Below, one piece after another: positions 53,685 to 62,635 of a stretch of 64,000 bases of DNA. The stretch is from UBA1141 sp963665155 (GTDB taxonomy: Bacteria; Chloroflexota; Dehalococcoidia; Lucifugimonadales; UBA3495). The DNA is taken from positions 2,046,001 through 2,110,000 of the forward strand of contig OY761986.2 of NCBI GenBank assembly GCA_963665155.2, written 5' to 3'. Made by a program: the position numbers and the translations under genes. Numbering within the stretch: the stretch's first letter is position 1; each line of letters begins with the position of its first letter. The notes under the pieces were generated by a model. It was not told the DNA's origin. It searched no databases and was given only the letters and a program-made list of their open reading frames with translations.

Positions 53685-55305
53685 ATGCCGGACAATGCGG
53701 TGGCGGTGGACAGGTCGGCCAGCCTTTCGAATATCCAATATTCGCCTGTGTTCAATGTGGCTGTGCCCTTTATCGACCGTCATATATTAGAGGGACGTTC
53801 CAGCAAGACTGCCATCAGGACCGCCGAAAGGGACATTAGCTACGGGGAGTTGGCCCAAAACGTCAACCGCTGCGGCAACCTCCTGCGATCCTTAGGGGCC
53901 AGCGGCGGCGACCGGGTGCTGATGGTGGTTAAAGACTGCCCCGAATTCTTTTACCTGTTCTGGGGGGCCATCAAAGCCGGCTTAACCCCCGTCCCCGTGA
54001 ATACACTGCTAAGGTCCGGTGACTACCAGTACATGTTGGAAGATTCCACTTGCGCCGTGTTGGTATACTCACCCGAGTACGCCCGCGAGGTGGAGCCAGC
54101 GATGGCCAACGCAACCCACAAGCCCGGAAGCGTCATGACGTCCACGGGGCCCGATTCATTAAGAGATCTCATTGCGCAGCAGTCCGACCAGTTAGAGGCA
54201 ATCCCGGCCTCGGCAGACGACGACTGCTTCTGGCTTTACTCATCGGGTTCGACGGGGCGGCCCAAAGGCGCAGTCCACCGGCACCGGGATATGGTGGAAA
54301 CCTGCGTTCATTACGCCGTGGACACGCTGGGCATCACCGAAAACGATATTTGTTTCTCAGCAGCCAAGTTGTTCTTTGCTTACGGCTTGGGCAACAGCAT
54401 GACCTTCCCCCCTGTGGGTGGGAGCCACCACAGTGCTCAGCGACCAACGTCCATCGCCGGACATGACATTCGAGGTCTTTGATCAGTTCAAGCCTACGCT
54501 GTACTTTGGTGTGCCGACCCTTTACGCCACTCAACTGCGGGCCATGGACGAAATCCCCCCAACCCCCCTTTACGAAAGGGGGGCTTCTAAAACGGTGGGG
54601 CCGGACCTATCATCCATCAGGGCCTGCGTTTCGGCAGGGGAGGCTTTGCCCGCCGATATTATCCGGCGCTGGCGTGAGAAAACCGGCTTGACCATCCTTG
54701 ACGGAATAGGCTCTACCGAAGCGCTGCACATCTTTATTTCCAATCGGGCTGACGATTTTTCCCCTGGGAGCAGCGGACGATTGGTGCCCAGCTATGACGC
54801 GAAAATCGTCGATGAAGCAGGTGTACCGGTGGCTCAAGGGGAGATTGGCCGTTTGCTGGTCCGGGGCGGCTCCATGGCGGCGTATTACTGGAACAACCCG
54901 GAAAAGACCGCCGAGACCATGGTGGGCGAATGGGTCAACACAGGGGACACCTACCTCCAGGATGAAGCCGGATATTATGTTTACTGCGGGCGCAGCGACG
55001 ACATGCTCAAGGTCGGCGGCATCTGGTGCTCCCCGGTTGAGATCGAAAACTGTCTCATAGAGCATCCCAAGGTTCTGGAAGCAGCCACCGTGGGCCGGGC
55101 CGACAACGACCAGCTAATCAAACCCGAGGCTTATATAGTGCTGACCAGCGCCATCGACTCTCAGGAAGCATTATCCCAAGAACTTTTAACCCACTGCCGG
55201 AACACATTAGCCCGATACAAATTCCCTCGTTGGTTCAACTACGTGGACGATCTACCCAAAACAGCCACAGGGAAAATCCAGCGTTTCAAGCTGCGTCAGA
55301 CCTGA
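53685..55305 (+). pseudogene. Benzoate-CoA ligase with one frameshift and a repeat-derived insertion
   Basis: Opens MPDNAVAVDRSASLSNIQYSPVFNVAVPFIDRHI, then YSSGSTGRPKGAVHRHRDMVETC (AMP-binding) and AAKLFFAYGLGNSMTFP, the benzoate-CoA-ligase signature. At a run of six C near 54408-54413 the frame shifts (five C would restore it) to WVGATTVLSDQRPSPDMTFEVFDQFKPTLYFGVPT. The second frame is intact to 55305, with SIRACVSAGEALP, GSTEALHIFISN, VNTGDTYLQDEAGYYVYCGRSDDMLKVGGIWCSPVEIE and the Lys motif PKTATGKIQRFKL. Between RAMDE and PDLSS about 15 residues (IPPTPLYERGAS...) come from a palindromic repeat. Gene of the box operon; activity depends on whether the shift is real. Confidence 0.85.
54551..54588 (+). 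repeat. AAATCCCC-type palindromic repeat inside the benzoate-CoA ligase gene
   Basis: AAATCCCCCCAACCCCCC-tttacga-AAGGGGGGCTTCT is nearly identical to the reverse of the copy at 55330-55368. In the ligase frame it encodes a peptide such as PPTPLYERGAS, absent from family members. It keeps the reading frame. Confidence 0.85.
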
Positions 55306-55329
55306 CAAAGCCACTTTCCCAAGAGATCG

Positions 55330-55368
55330 AAAAGCCCCCATTTCGTAAAGGGGGGTTAGGGGGATTTT
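55330..55368 (-). repeat. AAATCCCC-type palindromic repeat, intergenic copy
   Basis: On the minus strand reads AAATCCCCCTAACCCCCC-tttacga-AATGGGGGCTTTT, the closest match to the intragenic copy. It lies just after the ligase stop codon and may act as a terminator. Confidence 0.8.
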
Positions 55369-55485
55369 GCCCCCGCAAACAACAATCCTTTTAGCAGTAC
55401 ACGACCCTCGTCCGTTCGAACCGTCACAGTACAAGCCCAACCTTCCTTCGCAAAGGGGAAAGAACTATCGTCAAAGGAGTTAGCC

Positions 55486-55947
55486 GTGAAAATGGAATGG
55501 CTGAACCATACAGGGTTCGTAGTAAGCGACCAGGAGCGTTCCCTGGCTTTCTATAGGGACATGCTTGGCTTGAAAGAAGAGATGAATGCCATCCGCGACG
55601 GTGCCGGAATCTCCGAAATAGTAGGCTACCCCGACGCTAAACTTCATATTGACTACCTGAGCACCGGAGACTTGAAGCACTCGTTGGAGCTTATCCAGTA
55701 CCTGAACCCGCCTGGTGAAACAATATCTCCCACCGAACGCAACGCTGTCGGTGCCTGCCATTTGGGCATCGTGGTGGACGATCTGCAGGCAATATACGAA
55801 GAACTCTCCACCAAGGGAGCAAAGTTCCTGGGACCTCCGGTGGTGCGGGAGGGAAGCCTTTACGGTCGCAAAGTAGTGTACCTGCAAGACCCCGACGGTA
55901 ACTGGCTGGAACTGTTGGAAGGATCACCGGTGTTGAGATTCGCTTAA
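55486..55947 (+). CDS. VOC (glyoxalase/dioxygenase) family protein
   Basis: 153 residues: MKMEWLNHTGFVVSDQERSLAFYRDMLGLKEEMNA, GDLKHSLELIQYLNPPGETI, NAVGACHLGIVVDDLQAIYEELSTKGAKFLGPPVVRE, VYLQDPDGNWLELLEGSP. Single VOC domain with metal-ligand positions His (NHTGF), Glu (LELIQ), His (CHLGI) and Glu (LELLE). Could be an epimerase, dioxygenase or glyoxalase; family members often accompany aromatic degradation. The ATG is preceded by a GGAG ribosome site. Intact, downstream of the benzoate-CoA ligase. Confidence 0.85.
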   Translation: MKMEWLNHTGFVVSDQERSLAFYRDMLGLKEEMNAIRDGAGISEIVGYPDAKLHIDYLSTGDLKHSLELIQYLNPPGETISPTERNAVGACHLGIVVDDLQAIYEELSTKGAKFLGPPVVREGSLYGRKVVYLQDPDGNWLELLEGSPVLRFA

Positions 55948-55963
55948 CGCAGCTAACCGAAAT

Positions 55964-56030
55964 CACCGCAGAGATCGTAGAGTACGCCGAGAAATTCAAT
56001 TGAACTGTTCCCTTTGCGTGCTCAGCGATT
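55964..56030. repeat. CGCAGAG-type dispersed repeat, copy 3
   Basis: Begins CACCGCAGAGATCGTAGAG and ends near GCGTGCTCAGCG. Lies between the VOC gene and the amidohydrolase gene; related to 26865-26934. Confidence 0.55.
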
Positions 56031-56056
56031 AAGTTGCAGGCTTTAAGGAGGCCTCA

Positions 56057-57235
56057 ATGGACCTGGTAATACGAAACGTAAGGCTGATCGACGGGACTGG
56101 GGCCGGTCCTGTTCCGCAGGTGAGTTTGGAGGTAACCGGTAGCGCCATCAGTTGGATTGGCCCGGAGTCCAGCCGCCCGAAACGGCCCGTGCATCAGGAA
56201 GACATTAACGGCCAGGGACTCACCCTCATCCCGGGCCTGATCGATTGTCACGAGCACTTCACCGGGGACGGTGGCATGGATGCTATGGAACGGTTGCTGA
56301 ACGATACACGGGAGGAGTTCACGCTAAAAGCGGTGGGCAACTGCCGCCGGGCTCTGATGTCCGGTGTCACCACGGCCAGGGACGTGGGCGCCCGCTTTGG
56401 CATCAACATCAACATTGCCCAACAAACGGCAGCAGGGGCCGTCCTTGGTCCTAGGGTCATTGCGTCGGGCGAGTGGTTCCAATACCCCGGCACCTGGCCA
56501 GCAGAGCTTACCAGAACCACCGAGACGCCGGAAGAACTGCTGTTGGGGATTCAGGACATGATCCAGCGGGGCGCTGGCCTCATCAAGGTCGGGGCTACCG
56601 GCTTCCGCCCCGACGGCGCCCAGTTTCCCAGCATGAGCCGGGAAGCGTTGGAAGCAGCGGTGCGTGCCTCTCACGAAGCTGGCCTGAAGATTGCCGCCCA
56701 CTGTCACGGGTTCGAGGGGACCCTCCTGGCCGTGGAAGCTGGCATCGACTCAATAGAGCACGGCACCTACACGGACGAAGCGACGGTTAGGCTGATGGCC
56801 GAAAAAGGCACGTATATGGTGCCAACGATGTCCACCTGGGACGCCAGGGAACGCTTGGCCCTCCAGCAAGGCTGGTCCAAAGATCAGATGGCCGACATTT
56901 ACGACCGGAAGGAGAACTCCATCGCCAGCTTCAAGCGAGCGTTAGCAGCTGGAGTAATAATCGCCACCGGCACCGACGCTGGGGGCTCTCCGGCCCGTCA
57001 CGGTTTCGTGGCCAGAGAGATCGAACTGATGGTGGACAACGGCATGACCCCCCAAGCCGCCCTGGAAGCGTCCACGAGGCTTGCCTCCGAGTTGCTGGGA
57101 GTCCAAGACCAGGTGGGCACCATAGAGGTGGGCAAGCAGGCCGACCTGCTCCTAATAGACGGCGACCCCCACTCGGACATTGGGGCGCTGAGAAACGTCT
57201 GGGCGGTCTTCCAGGGAGGACGGCGGATTCGGTAA
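56057..57235 (+). CDS. Metal-dependent amidohydrolase (prolidase/imidazolonepropionase-like)
   Basis: 392 residues; second member of this family in the window (also 20949-22253). Ligands: HEH at 65-67 (DCHEHFTG), Lys near 177 (GLIKVGATG), His near 215-217 (AAHCHGFE), His near 235 (IEHGTYTD) and Asp near 307 (TGTDAGGS). Beta-sandwich end: QVGTIEVGKQADLLLIDGDPHSDIGALRNVWAVFQGG. GGAGG ribosome site before the ATG. Hydrolyses a cyclic amide or dipeptide-like bond; identity unknown. Followed by a GNAT gene. Intact. Confidence 0.85.
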   Translation: MDLVIRNVRLIDGTGAGPVPQVSLEVTGSAISWIGPESSRPKRPVHQEDINGQGLTLIPGLIDCHEHFTGDGGMDAMERLLNDTREEFTLKAVGNCRRALMSGVTTARDVGARFGININIAQQTAAGAVLGPRVIASGEWFQYPGTWPAELTRTTETPEELLLGIQDMIQRGAGLIKVGATGFRPDGAQFPSMSREALEAAVRASHEAGLKIAAHCHGFEGTLLAVEAGIDSIEHGTYTDEATVRLMAEKGTYMVPTMSTWDARERLALQQGWSKDQMADIYDRKENSIASFKRALAAGVIIATGTDAGGSPARHGFVAREIELMVDNGMTPQAALEASTRLASELLGVQDQVGTIEVGKQADLLLIDGDPHSDIGALRNVWAVFQGGRRIR

Positions 57236-57315
57236 GGGGAGCAACCCCGCCCAATGGATGTCGACGTCGAACAGAAAGTTGCGACGCAGCCCGGATCTGA
57301 GTTTAGAGGTAATAC

Positions 57316-57777
57316 ATGCCGACTTTGATTTCAACCGAACGTCCCGATTCGGTGGACGCGACCGCACTTATCACGGAGCTTGATGAATATCTTGTACCAC
57401 TAGCTCCCCAAGAAAGCCGGCACGGATTTAGCGTAGACAAACTTCTGCAGGAGGACGTCGCGTTTTTCGTAATGCGCCATGACAGTTTTCCCGCTGGTTG
57501 TGGCGGCGTCAAGTTCTTCGATATGGAGTACGGGGAAATCAAGCGCATGTACGTGCGCCCCCAGTTTCGCGGCTTGGGGTTGGGCAAATCGATGCTCCAG
57601 CACTTAGCCGACTACGCCCGGGACCAAAGAGTGGAGTTGTTACGACTGGAGACGGGGGTTTATCTGACGGAAGCCATCGGGTTGTATGAACGCTATGGCT
57701 TTAGGCGCATCCCGCCGTTCGGAGACTACAAGGAAGACCCCCTGAGCCTGTTTTTCGAGAAACGGCTCACCAATTAG
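57316..57777 (+). CDS. GNAT-family N-acetyltransferase
   Basis: 153 residues: FFVMRHDSFPAGCGGVKFFDMEYGEIKRMYVRPQFRGLGLGKSMLQHLADYARDQRVELLRLETGVYLTEAIGLYERYGFRRIPPFGDY. The acetyl-CoA binding loop RPQFRGLGLGKSML (R/Q-x-x-G-x-G/A) and the C-terminal LYERYGFRR are standard. Acetylates an unknown amine. About 80 bp after the amidohydrolase, plausibly in the same transcript. Intact. Confidence 0.9.
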   Translation: MPTLISTERPDSVDATALITELDEYLVPLAPQESRHGFSVDKLLQEDVAFFVMRHDSFPAGCGGVKFFDMEYGEIKRMYVRPQFRGLGLGKSMLQHLADYARDQRVELLRLETGVYLTEAIGLYERYGFRRIPPFGDYKEDPLSLFFEKRLTN

Positions 57778-57885
57778 GGATTGGGCGAGGCGGTTTTGCG
57801 AGGCGGTGACAAGGTTTAACCCTACCCAGTGAAAAGTCCCTGTGGGCTCAAGGACCATCATAATTAAAGCCTGCTTGAAGAGGAT

Positions 57886-59202
57886 TTAGCCCTCTCCAAC
57901 CACCATCCTGTGCTGGTAACGCGCGGAATACCTCTTTTCGTCGACCATGAAAGCTAACAACGCCGCCGGCAGTAATAGAAACGCCGCAATGGCGAAAGGC
58001 TGCGTGTAAGAGCCAGTTACATCGAATAGGTAGCCCGTGAGCAAGATACCGAAAGTTCCGCCAACCTGACGGAACAGATATGAAACTCCCGTGATGGCCC
58101 CCAAGGCACGAAGACCGTATATGTCCGCGGTTAGCGCAGTAGTCAAGGGCGCGGTGGCCATAAATGACAACCCGAACACAGCCGCAAACACCCACATTCC
58201 AATCGCTCCGGGCAGCAGTAACGCAACAATGTAGGCGCAAGCTCTTAATGCATAGATGAAGGTCAGCATAGTCTTGCGCTCGGCCCGGTCCGAAATCATC
58301 CCAACAATAGTGCTCCCGATGATGCTGAAAGCCATCATGAAGCCGAAAACCATCGCCGCAGCGGCAGGTGACGTGCCGCGATCGATTGCGTAAGGCACTA
58401 AATGAACCAATAGATTGGCCGTCGTGAATCCGTCAACGAAATAGGCAACGGACAACTGCCAAATGGGCCAAGACACGAAGGGCTCCCGCCAACAGGCGGT
58501 ATCCAGCGGCCCAGGTCGAGCGGTTGCGATCGAGTTGACGTTTTCTTCCGGAGATATTAGGTAACCGTCCTGCTTCAACCCCAGCTTCTCCGGGTCGTCA
58601 TGCACCAACAAATAAACGAGCGGTACCGCGACTAGGAGAACCATCAATCCCAAGATCAACCAGGTCAATCGCCAATTGGTGGCCTGAATCAGGTACGCTG
58701 CCAAAGGGATGATGACAAGACCCCCTAGGCCTACTCCTGCGGCGTTCAGCCCCACCGCCGTAGCGCGTCTGCGGCGAAACCATTTGGCGACCAACGCACT
58801 GGTATTGGATGGAGAGGTTCCGCTGAAAGCAGTGCCGGCGATCACACCGAAAGTAAAAATAACAAAGATAATATTGAAAGTCAGGCCGAGAGCTGCGATG
58901 GATAGGCCCAGAATGACCAGGCTGGAGAGAATTACCCGTCTACCGCCTATCCGGTCCAATAACCCACCAAACAGTGGCTGCGTCAGCCCGGTGACCAGAA
59001 AACCCAGAGATGCCGCAATCGAGATGGTGCCCCGGCTCCATCCAAAGTCCTCGCTCATGGGGATGACAAAAACACTGATGCCACCCCGGGCGCTTGTGGT
59101 GGCAACCGATATAACGATGCAAGCCGCAACCACATACCAACCGTGGTATACGGGAAACCAATTGTTAATTCGCCTGCTCAATGCATCTCCAACGCGGTCC
59201 AT
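57886..59202 (-). CDS. MFS transporter (oxalate:formate antiporter/monocarboxylate-like)
   Basis: 438 residues with about 12 hydrophobic helices: GWYVVAACIVISVATTSARGGISVFVIPMSEDFGWSRGTISIAASLGF, GLLDRIGGRRVIL (loop 2-3 motif), AKWFRRRRATAVGLNAAGVGLGGLVIIP, central charged loop (HDDPEKLGLKQDGYLISPEENVNSIATARPG), then the second bundle through VGMISDRAERKTML. The WFRRRRATA and early GWSR features are those of the MCT/OFA carboxylate group. Likely imports an organic acid for the adjacent box cluster (inference from position). Intact. Confidence 0.87.
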   Translation of the reverse strand: MDRVGDALSRRINNWFPVYHGWYVVAACIVISVATTSARGGISVFVIPMSEDFGWSRGTISIAASLGFLVTGLTQPLFGGLLDRIGGRRVILSSLVILGLSIAALGLTFNIIFVIFTFGVIAGTAFSGTSPSNTSALVAKWFRRRRATAVGLNAAGVGLGGLVIIPLAAYLIQATNWRLTWLILGLMVLLVAVPLVYLLVHDDPEKLGLKQDGYLISPEENVNSIATARPGPLDTACWREPFVSWPIWQLSVAYFVDGFTTANLLVHLVPYAIDRGTSPAAAAMVFGFMMAFSIIGSTIVGMISDRAERKTMLTFIYALRACAYIVALLLPGAIGMWVFAAVFGLSFMATAPLTTALTADIYGLRALGAITGVSYLFRQVGGTFGILLTGYLFDVTGSYTQPFAIAAFLLLPAALLAFMVDEKRYSARYQHRMVVGEG

Positions 59203-59466
59203 CGGGCGCTAGCTGACCTATCTTACGTCGGTTCCTGCTCGGTTCTCGGTTCAATATAACTTTCAGTCCAGGCCCAATCTATCCGAATGTTGCTTTCAAA
59301 CTTTTCGACCAGCCCAAGGTGCGCCCGCAGGGCGATGAAGTACGCTCAAGCTTGTAGATTCCAGCTTGTTGATCCCAGCTTGTAGATTAAAGAAGGATTG
59401 AACGCCGGCCTGCAAGGTAGTAAGGTGAGCCAGGCGTGGAAAAATAGAATGTTTGGAGGCATCCAA
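59203..59466. other. Intergenic region
   Basis: About 260 bp between divergent genes. Contains a short direct repeat of AGCTTGT (near 59350-59385) and must hold promoters for both sides. No gene seen. Confidence 0.45.
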
Positions 59467-60210
59467 ATGGCAAAACTAGAGGAATACGCAAACAGGTACG
59501 AGACGGTTAATTTTGAACGCAGGGACGGCATTTTACAGGTGACCTTCCACTCCCACGGGGGGAGCCTCAAGTGGGGCGGTCCGGCCCACCGGGAGTTCGG
59601 TTACGCCTTCGCCGACATCGGCAGCGACCCGGAAAACCGGGTGGTTATTCTGACTGGCACCGGCGACGACTACTGCGCGGAGTTTGAGGGGACCCGGGCC
59701 AAGCGCACGCCCAAGACCTGGGACGTGACCTATTGGGAAGGCAAACGTTTGCTGACCAATCTGCTGGAGATCGAGGTGCCAATAATCGGCGCAGTCAACG
59801 GACCGGCTTTGATACACGCCGAAATACCCGTAATGTCGGACATCGTTCTGGCGTCCGAGAACGCCACGTTCCAAGACGCTCCCCACTTCCCCCGTGGCGT
59901 GGTCCCCGGCGACGGCGTGCACGTGGTTTGGCCCATGCTTCTGGGCCAAAACCGGGGCCGCTACTTCTTGCTCACCGGCCAGACCCTGACGGTCCAAGAA
60001 GCGCACCAACTGGGCGTCGTGGCGGAGGTGCTGCCCAAGGAACGCCTTCTGCCCCGTGCCTGGGAACTGGCAGAGCAACTCTGCCAGCAGCCCGACTTAA
60101 CCCTGCGCTACTCCAGGGTAGCTTTAACCCTAAACATCAAACGTCAGATGCAGGACATGCTTGGCTACGGCCTGGCCATCGAAGGTTTGGCAGCGGTCGA
60201 CGTAAGTTAG
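59467..60210 (+). CDS. Enoyl-CoA hydratase/isomerase family protein
   Basis: About 247 residues from ATG 59467 (MAKLEEYANRYETVNFERRDGILQVTFHSHGG); an upstream in-frame start at 59398 adds 23 unlikely residues. Crotonase core: RVVILTGTGDDYCAEFEGTRA (oxyanion loop), VPIIGAVNGPALIHAEIPVMSDIVLASENATFQDAPHFPRGVVPGDGVHVVWPMLLGQNRG, LTGQTLTVQEAHQLGVVAEVLP. The aromatic side-chain FHSHGGSLKWGG loop is unlike ordinary hydratases and close to those of aromatic CoA pathways. Intact. Confidence 0.85.
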   Translation: MAKLEEYANRYETVNFERRDGILQVTFHSHGGSLKWGGPAHREFGYAFADIGSDPENRVVILTGTGDDYCAEFEGTRAKRTPKTWDVTYWEGKRLLTNLLEIEVPIIGAVNGPALIHAEIPVMSDIVLASENATFQDAPHFPRGVVPGDGVHVVWPMLLGQNRGRYFLLTGQTLTVQEAHQLGVVAEVLPKERLLPRAWELAEQLCQQPDLTLRYSRVALTLNIKRQMQDMLGYGLAIEGLAAVDVS

Positions 60211-60245
60211 AGGGCGTAGGTTTTTGCAGACCAGTACCAGAGAAA

Positions 60246-60296
60246 GCGGAGACACAGAATCACAGGGGTTTTAACTCCGTGTTTCCGTGCCTCCGC
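60246..60296. repeat. CGCAGAG-type related palindrome, copy 4
   Basis: GCGGAGACACAG ... CTCCGTGTTTCCGTGCCTCCGC forms an imperfect stem-loop of about 50 bp downstream of the enoyl-CoA hydratase gene. Same composition as the other CGCAGAG copies but more diverged. Confidence 0.45.
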
Positions 60297-60400
60297 ACCT
60301 AATTACCCGTCTTGCAATCGGCTCTTGGCGGGTAGTATCCTTGCAACTACAAGTTTGGGTATGAATCACGACCTATTAATCACTAGCAAGGAGAATGGAC

Positions 60401-60865
60401 ATGGCCAAAATCGCCAGAGTAAGTCATGAAGTGCTCAACGTGAAGGACCCCGAGGCCTCGGCCAAGTGGTACAGCGAAGTATTGGGCATGGAAACCATGA
60501 ACTACACCCCAGGGTTGGGTATGGCTTTCTTGTCCTTCGGCACGTTGGATCACGACATCGCCCTGATCAGGGTGCCTGAAGGCGTAGAGACCGGCAGCCC
60601 CGGCCTAAGCCACACGGCGCTGTGCATCGAAGGCGGCGAAGAGGATCTGAAGGAGATTTACGGGAGGATCAAGGCCAGCGGCGCCAAGATCGATTTCCTA
60701 GCTGACCACGGTCTGACCAAGAGCTTCTACTTTTTCGACCCCGACGGCAACCGCTTGGAGGTATTCTTCCAGAACCTACACGGGGAAGAAGCCATGACTT
60801 TTATGCGAGAAGCCGGGGCAGTCTTAGACCCCTACGAAGAATTGGAAGCGTCCACAGCCGACTAG
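60401..60865 (+). CDS. VOC (glyoxalase/dioxygenase) family protein
   Basis: About 154 residues from ATG 60401 (MAKIARVSHEVLNVKDPEASAKWYSEVLGMETMNY); the ATG at 60395 is too close to the AAGGAG ribosome site. Pattern: FLSFGTLDHDIALIRVPEG, PGLSHTALCIEGGEEDLKEIYGRIKASGAKIDFLADHGLTKSFYFFDPDGNRLEVFFQ. Metal positions: His (VSHEV), Asp/His (LDHDIAL), His (LSHTAL), Glu (LEVFF). Single VOC domain, resembling lactoylglutathione lyase or catechol-type enzymes. Preceded by the enoyl-CoA hydratase. Intact. Confidence 0.85.
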   Translation: MAKIARVSHEVLNVKDPEASAKWYSEVLGMETMNYTPGLGMAFLSFGTLDHDIALIRVPEGVETGSPGLSHTALCIEGGEEDLKEIYGRIKASGAKIDFLADHGLTKSFYFFDPDGNRLEVFFQNLHGEEAMTFMREAGAVLDPYEELEASTAD

Positions 60866-61007
60866 AACGCCATCCCTTGTGCCGCTACCGTTCGTCCTGA
60901 GCCCCCACCAAGGGTCAATGCCAATAGGCTGCAAGAACGAACCGGATGCACCTAAACTTCAAAAGCGGAATGTGAGTTTCTCCCGCGATGAACAAGATCA
61001 ACAATAG

Positions 61008-61031
61008 GAGCCCCGGTTCAGGCCGGGGCTC
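61008..61031 (+). terminator. Intrinsic terminator hairpin
   Basis: GAGCCCCGG (61008-61016) pairs with CCGGGGCTC (61023-61031) around a 6-base loop, followed by a short T-containing stretch. It separates the VOC gene from the amidase gene. Confidence 0.7.
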
Positions 61032-61092
61032 TTACTAAGTTCCGGCTAGTTCATTGAAATCCGGGCCACGCCTCCCCCTATAGGACAAAAAA

Positions 61093-62508
61093 ATGGAAAA
61101 ACAAGACATCCCATTTCTCTCCGCCTCCCAGCTCTCCCGATTGATCGAGAGCAAAGAAGTATCGCCGGTTGAAGCAACGGAAGCCTACTTGGACCGCATC
61201 GAGCAGGTGGACGGGAAACTCAACTCATACATTACGGTCTGCCGCGACGAAGCAATGCAGTCAGCCAGAGAGGCCCAGCAGGCTATCGCCGCAGGGCGCT
61301 ACATAGGCCCGCTGCACGGCGTTCCGGTGGCGGTGAAGGACCAGTTCTATACCAAAGGCATTCGCACCACCGCAGGTTCCAAATTGATGTGGGACTTTGT
61401 TCCCGACTATGATGCCACGGTGATTTCCGGGCTGAAAAATGCTGGAGCAATCCTGCTGGGCAAGCTGAACCTAAGTGAATTCGCTCTGGGCGACAGCTTT
61501 GATCATCCGGGAGGCACGCCAAAGAACCCGTGGGACTTGACCCGAAATCCAGGCATGTCCTCCAGCGGTTCGGCGTCGGCCACAGGTGCGTTTTTGTGCG
61601 CTACGTCCCTGGGCGAGGATACCGGCGGCTCCATACGCATACCTGCAGCTTGGAGCGGCCTAGTTGGGTTACGCCCGACCTGGGGTTTGGTCAGCCGCTA
61701 CGGGGTGTTGGCAGCCAGTTGGTCTATGGACACCGCAGGGCCAATATCGCGGACGGTCGAGGACTGCGCCATCACGCTCCAGGCGATAGCGGGCTACGAC
61801 CCCAACGATAAATACACTTGGAACCAACCGGTGCCAGACTACCGGCAGGCCCTGGCGGGCGATATTTCCGGCATTCGGGTCGGATTGCTCAGTGAAAAGG
61901 TAGATAGCGACGACGTGGAGCGGGAGGTCAGGGACGCTGTGGTAGCGGCCAGCGGCGTGCTGGGAGAGTTGGGAGCCCCGGTGAAGACGGTGTCATTGCC
62001 CCTAATCGTCGACGCAGGCACCGCGTCCAAGTGCATCACCGACATGGAAGGAGCGGCGGTCCACTACGAAAGACTGAAAACCCAAGCCGCGGAGTACGAC
62101 CACAACACCAGAGTGCGGCTGCTGACGGCCATCCTGACCCCAGCCCAAGCCTATTACAAAGCCCAGAAGTTCCGGGAAATGCTGCGGCAACAGCTTCTCG
62201 AACTGCTAAAGGACGTTGACGTATTTGTGTTGCCAACGTCCCCCGCTGGGGCACCCAAGATTCCCGACGAAGCAGGAACGAAAAGTCAAGAAGAAGCCCA
62301 CAGCCGGATGTCTGGGATCAGGAGCTTCACCGGCCCGTTCAACCTGGCAGGCGTGCCCGCGATCTCGGTGCCCTGCGGTTTCACGTCGGATAACCTGCCT
62401 ATATCCCTTCAAATCGTTGGCCGTCCCTTCGAGGACGCCACGGTGATGAAAGTAGCCCACGCCTACGAGCAAGCAACAACTTGGCACACGAGGCGGCCTC
62501 CTATCTAA
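61093..62508 (+). CDS. Amidase-signature family hydrolase
   Basis: 471 residues; hydrolyses an amide to acid and ammonia (or serves as a GatA-like transamidosome subunit, less likely without GatB/GatC). The catalytic triad is present: Lys near 82 (GVPVAVKDQFY), cis-Ser in MSSSGSASATGAF at 156-158, and nucleophile Ser near 180 (GEDTGGSIRIPAAWSG). GLRPTWGLVSRYGVLAASWSMDTAGPISRTVEDCA and the VPAISVPCGFTSDNLPISLQIVGRPFED end are standard. Stands alone, after a terminator hairpin; a long perfect hairpin follows. Intact. Confidence 0.88.
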   Translation: MEKQDIPFLSASQLSRLIESKEVSPVEATEAYLDRIEQVDGKLNSYITVCRDEAMQSAREAQQAIAAGRYIGPLHGVPVAVKDQFYTKGIRTTAGSKLMWDFVPDYDATVISGLKNAGAILLGKLNLSEFALGDSFDHPGGTPKNPWDLTRNPGMSSSGSASATGAFLCATSLGEDTGGSIRIPAAWSGLVGLRPTWGLVSRYGVLAASWSMDTAGPISRTVEDCAITLQAIAGYDPNDKYTWNQPVPDYRQALAGDISGIRVGLLSEKVDSDDVEREVRDAVVAASGVLGELGAPVKTVSLPLIVDAGTASKCITDMEGAAVHYERLKTQAAEYDHNTRVRLLTAILTPAQAYYKAQKFREMLRQQLLELLKDVDVFVLPTSPAGAPKIPDEAGTKSQEEAHSRMSGIRSFTGPFNLAGVPAISVPCGFTSDNLPISLQIVGRPFEDATVMKVAHAYEQATTWHTRRPPI

Positions 62509-62534
62509 AGACGAGGTTTTTTGGGAGGGGTTTT

Positions 62535-62568
62535 AGGGGAACCCTTTCTTGCAAGAAAGGGTTCCCCT
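62535..62568. terminator. Perfect 16-bp hairpin after the amidase gene
   Basis: AGGGGAACCCTTTCTT (62535-62550) pairs with AAGAAAGGGTTCCCCT (62553-62568), a 2-base spacer only. No T run follows on the plus strand, so it may be a palindromic repeat rather than a classic terminator. Confidence 0.55.
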
Positions 62569-62635
62569 AGCCCTTCCTAAAGAACCAAACTCAGAGTTTC
62601 GTACCCAGGGTTAAAATTCTCCGGAGGTACAACCC

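Noticed and set aside
61093..62508. GatA subunit of glutamyl-tRNA amidotransferase
   Set aside because: No gatB or gatC is nearby and many amidase-signature enzymes share these motifs; a general amidase call is safer.
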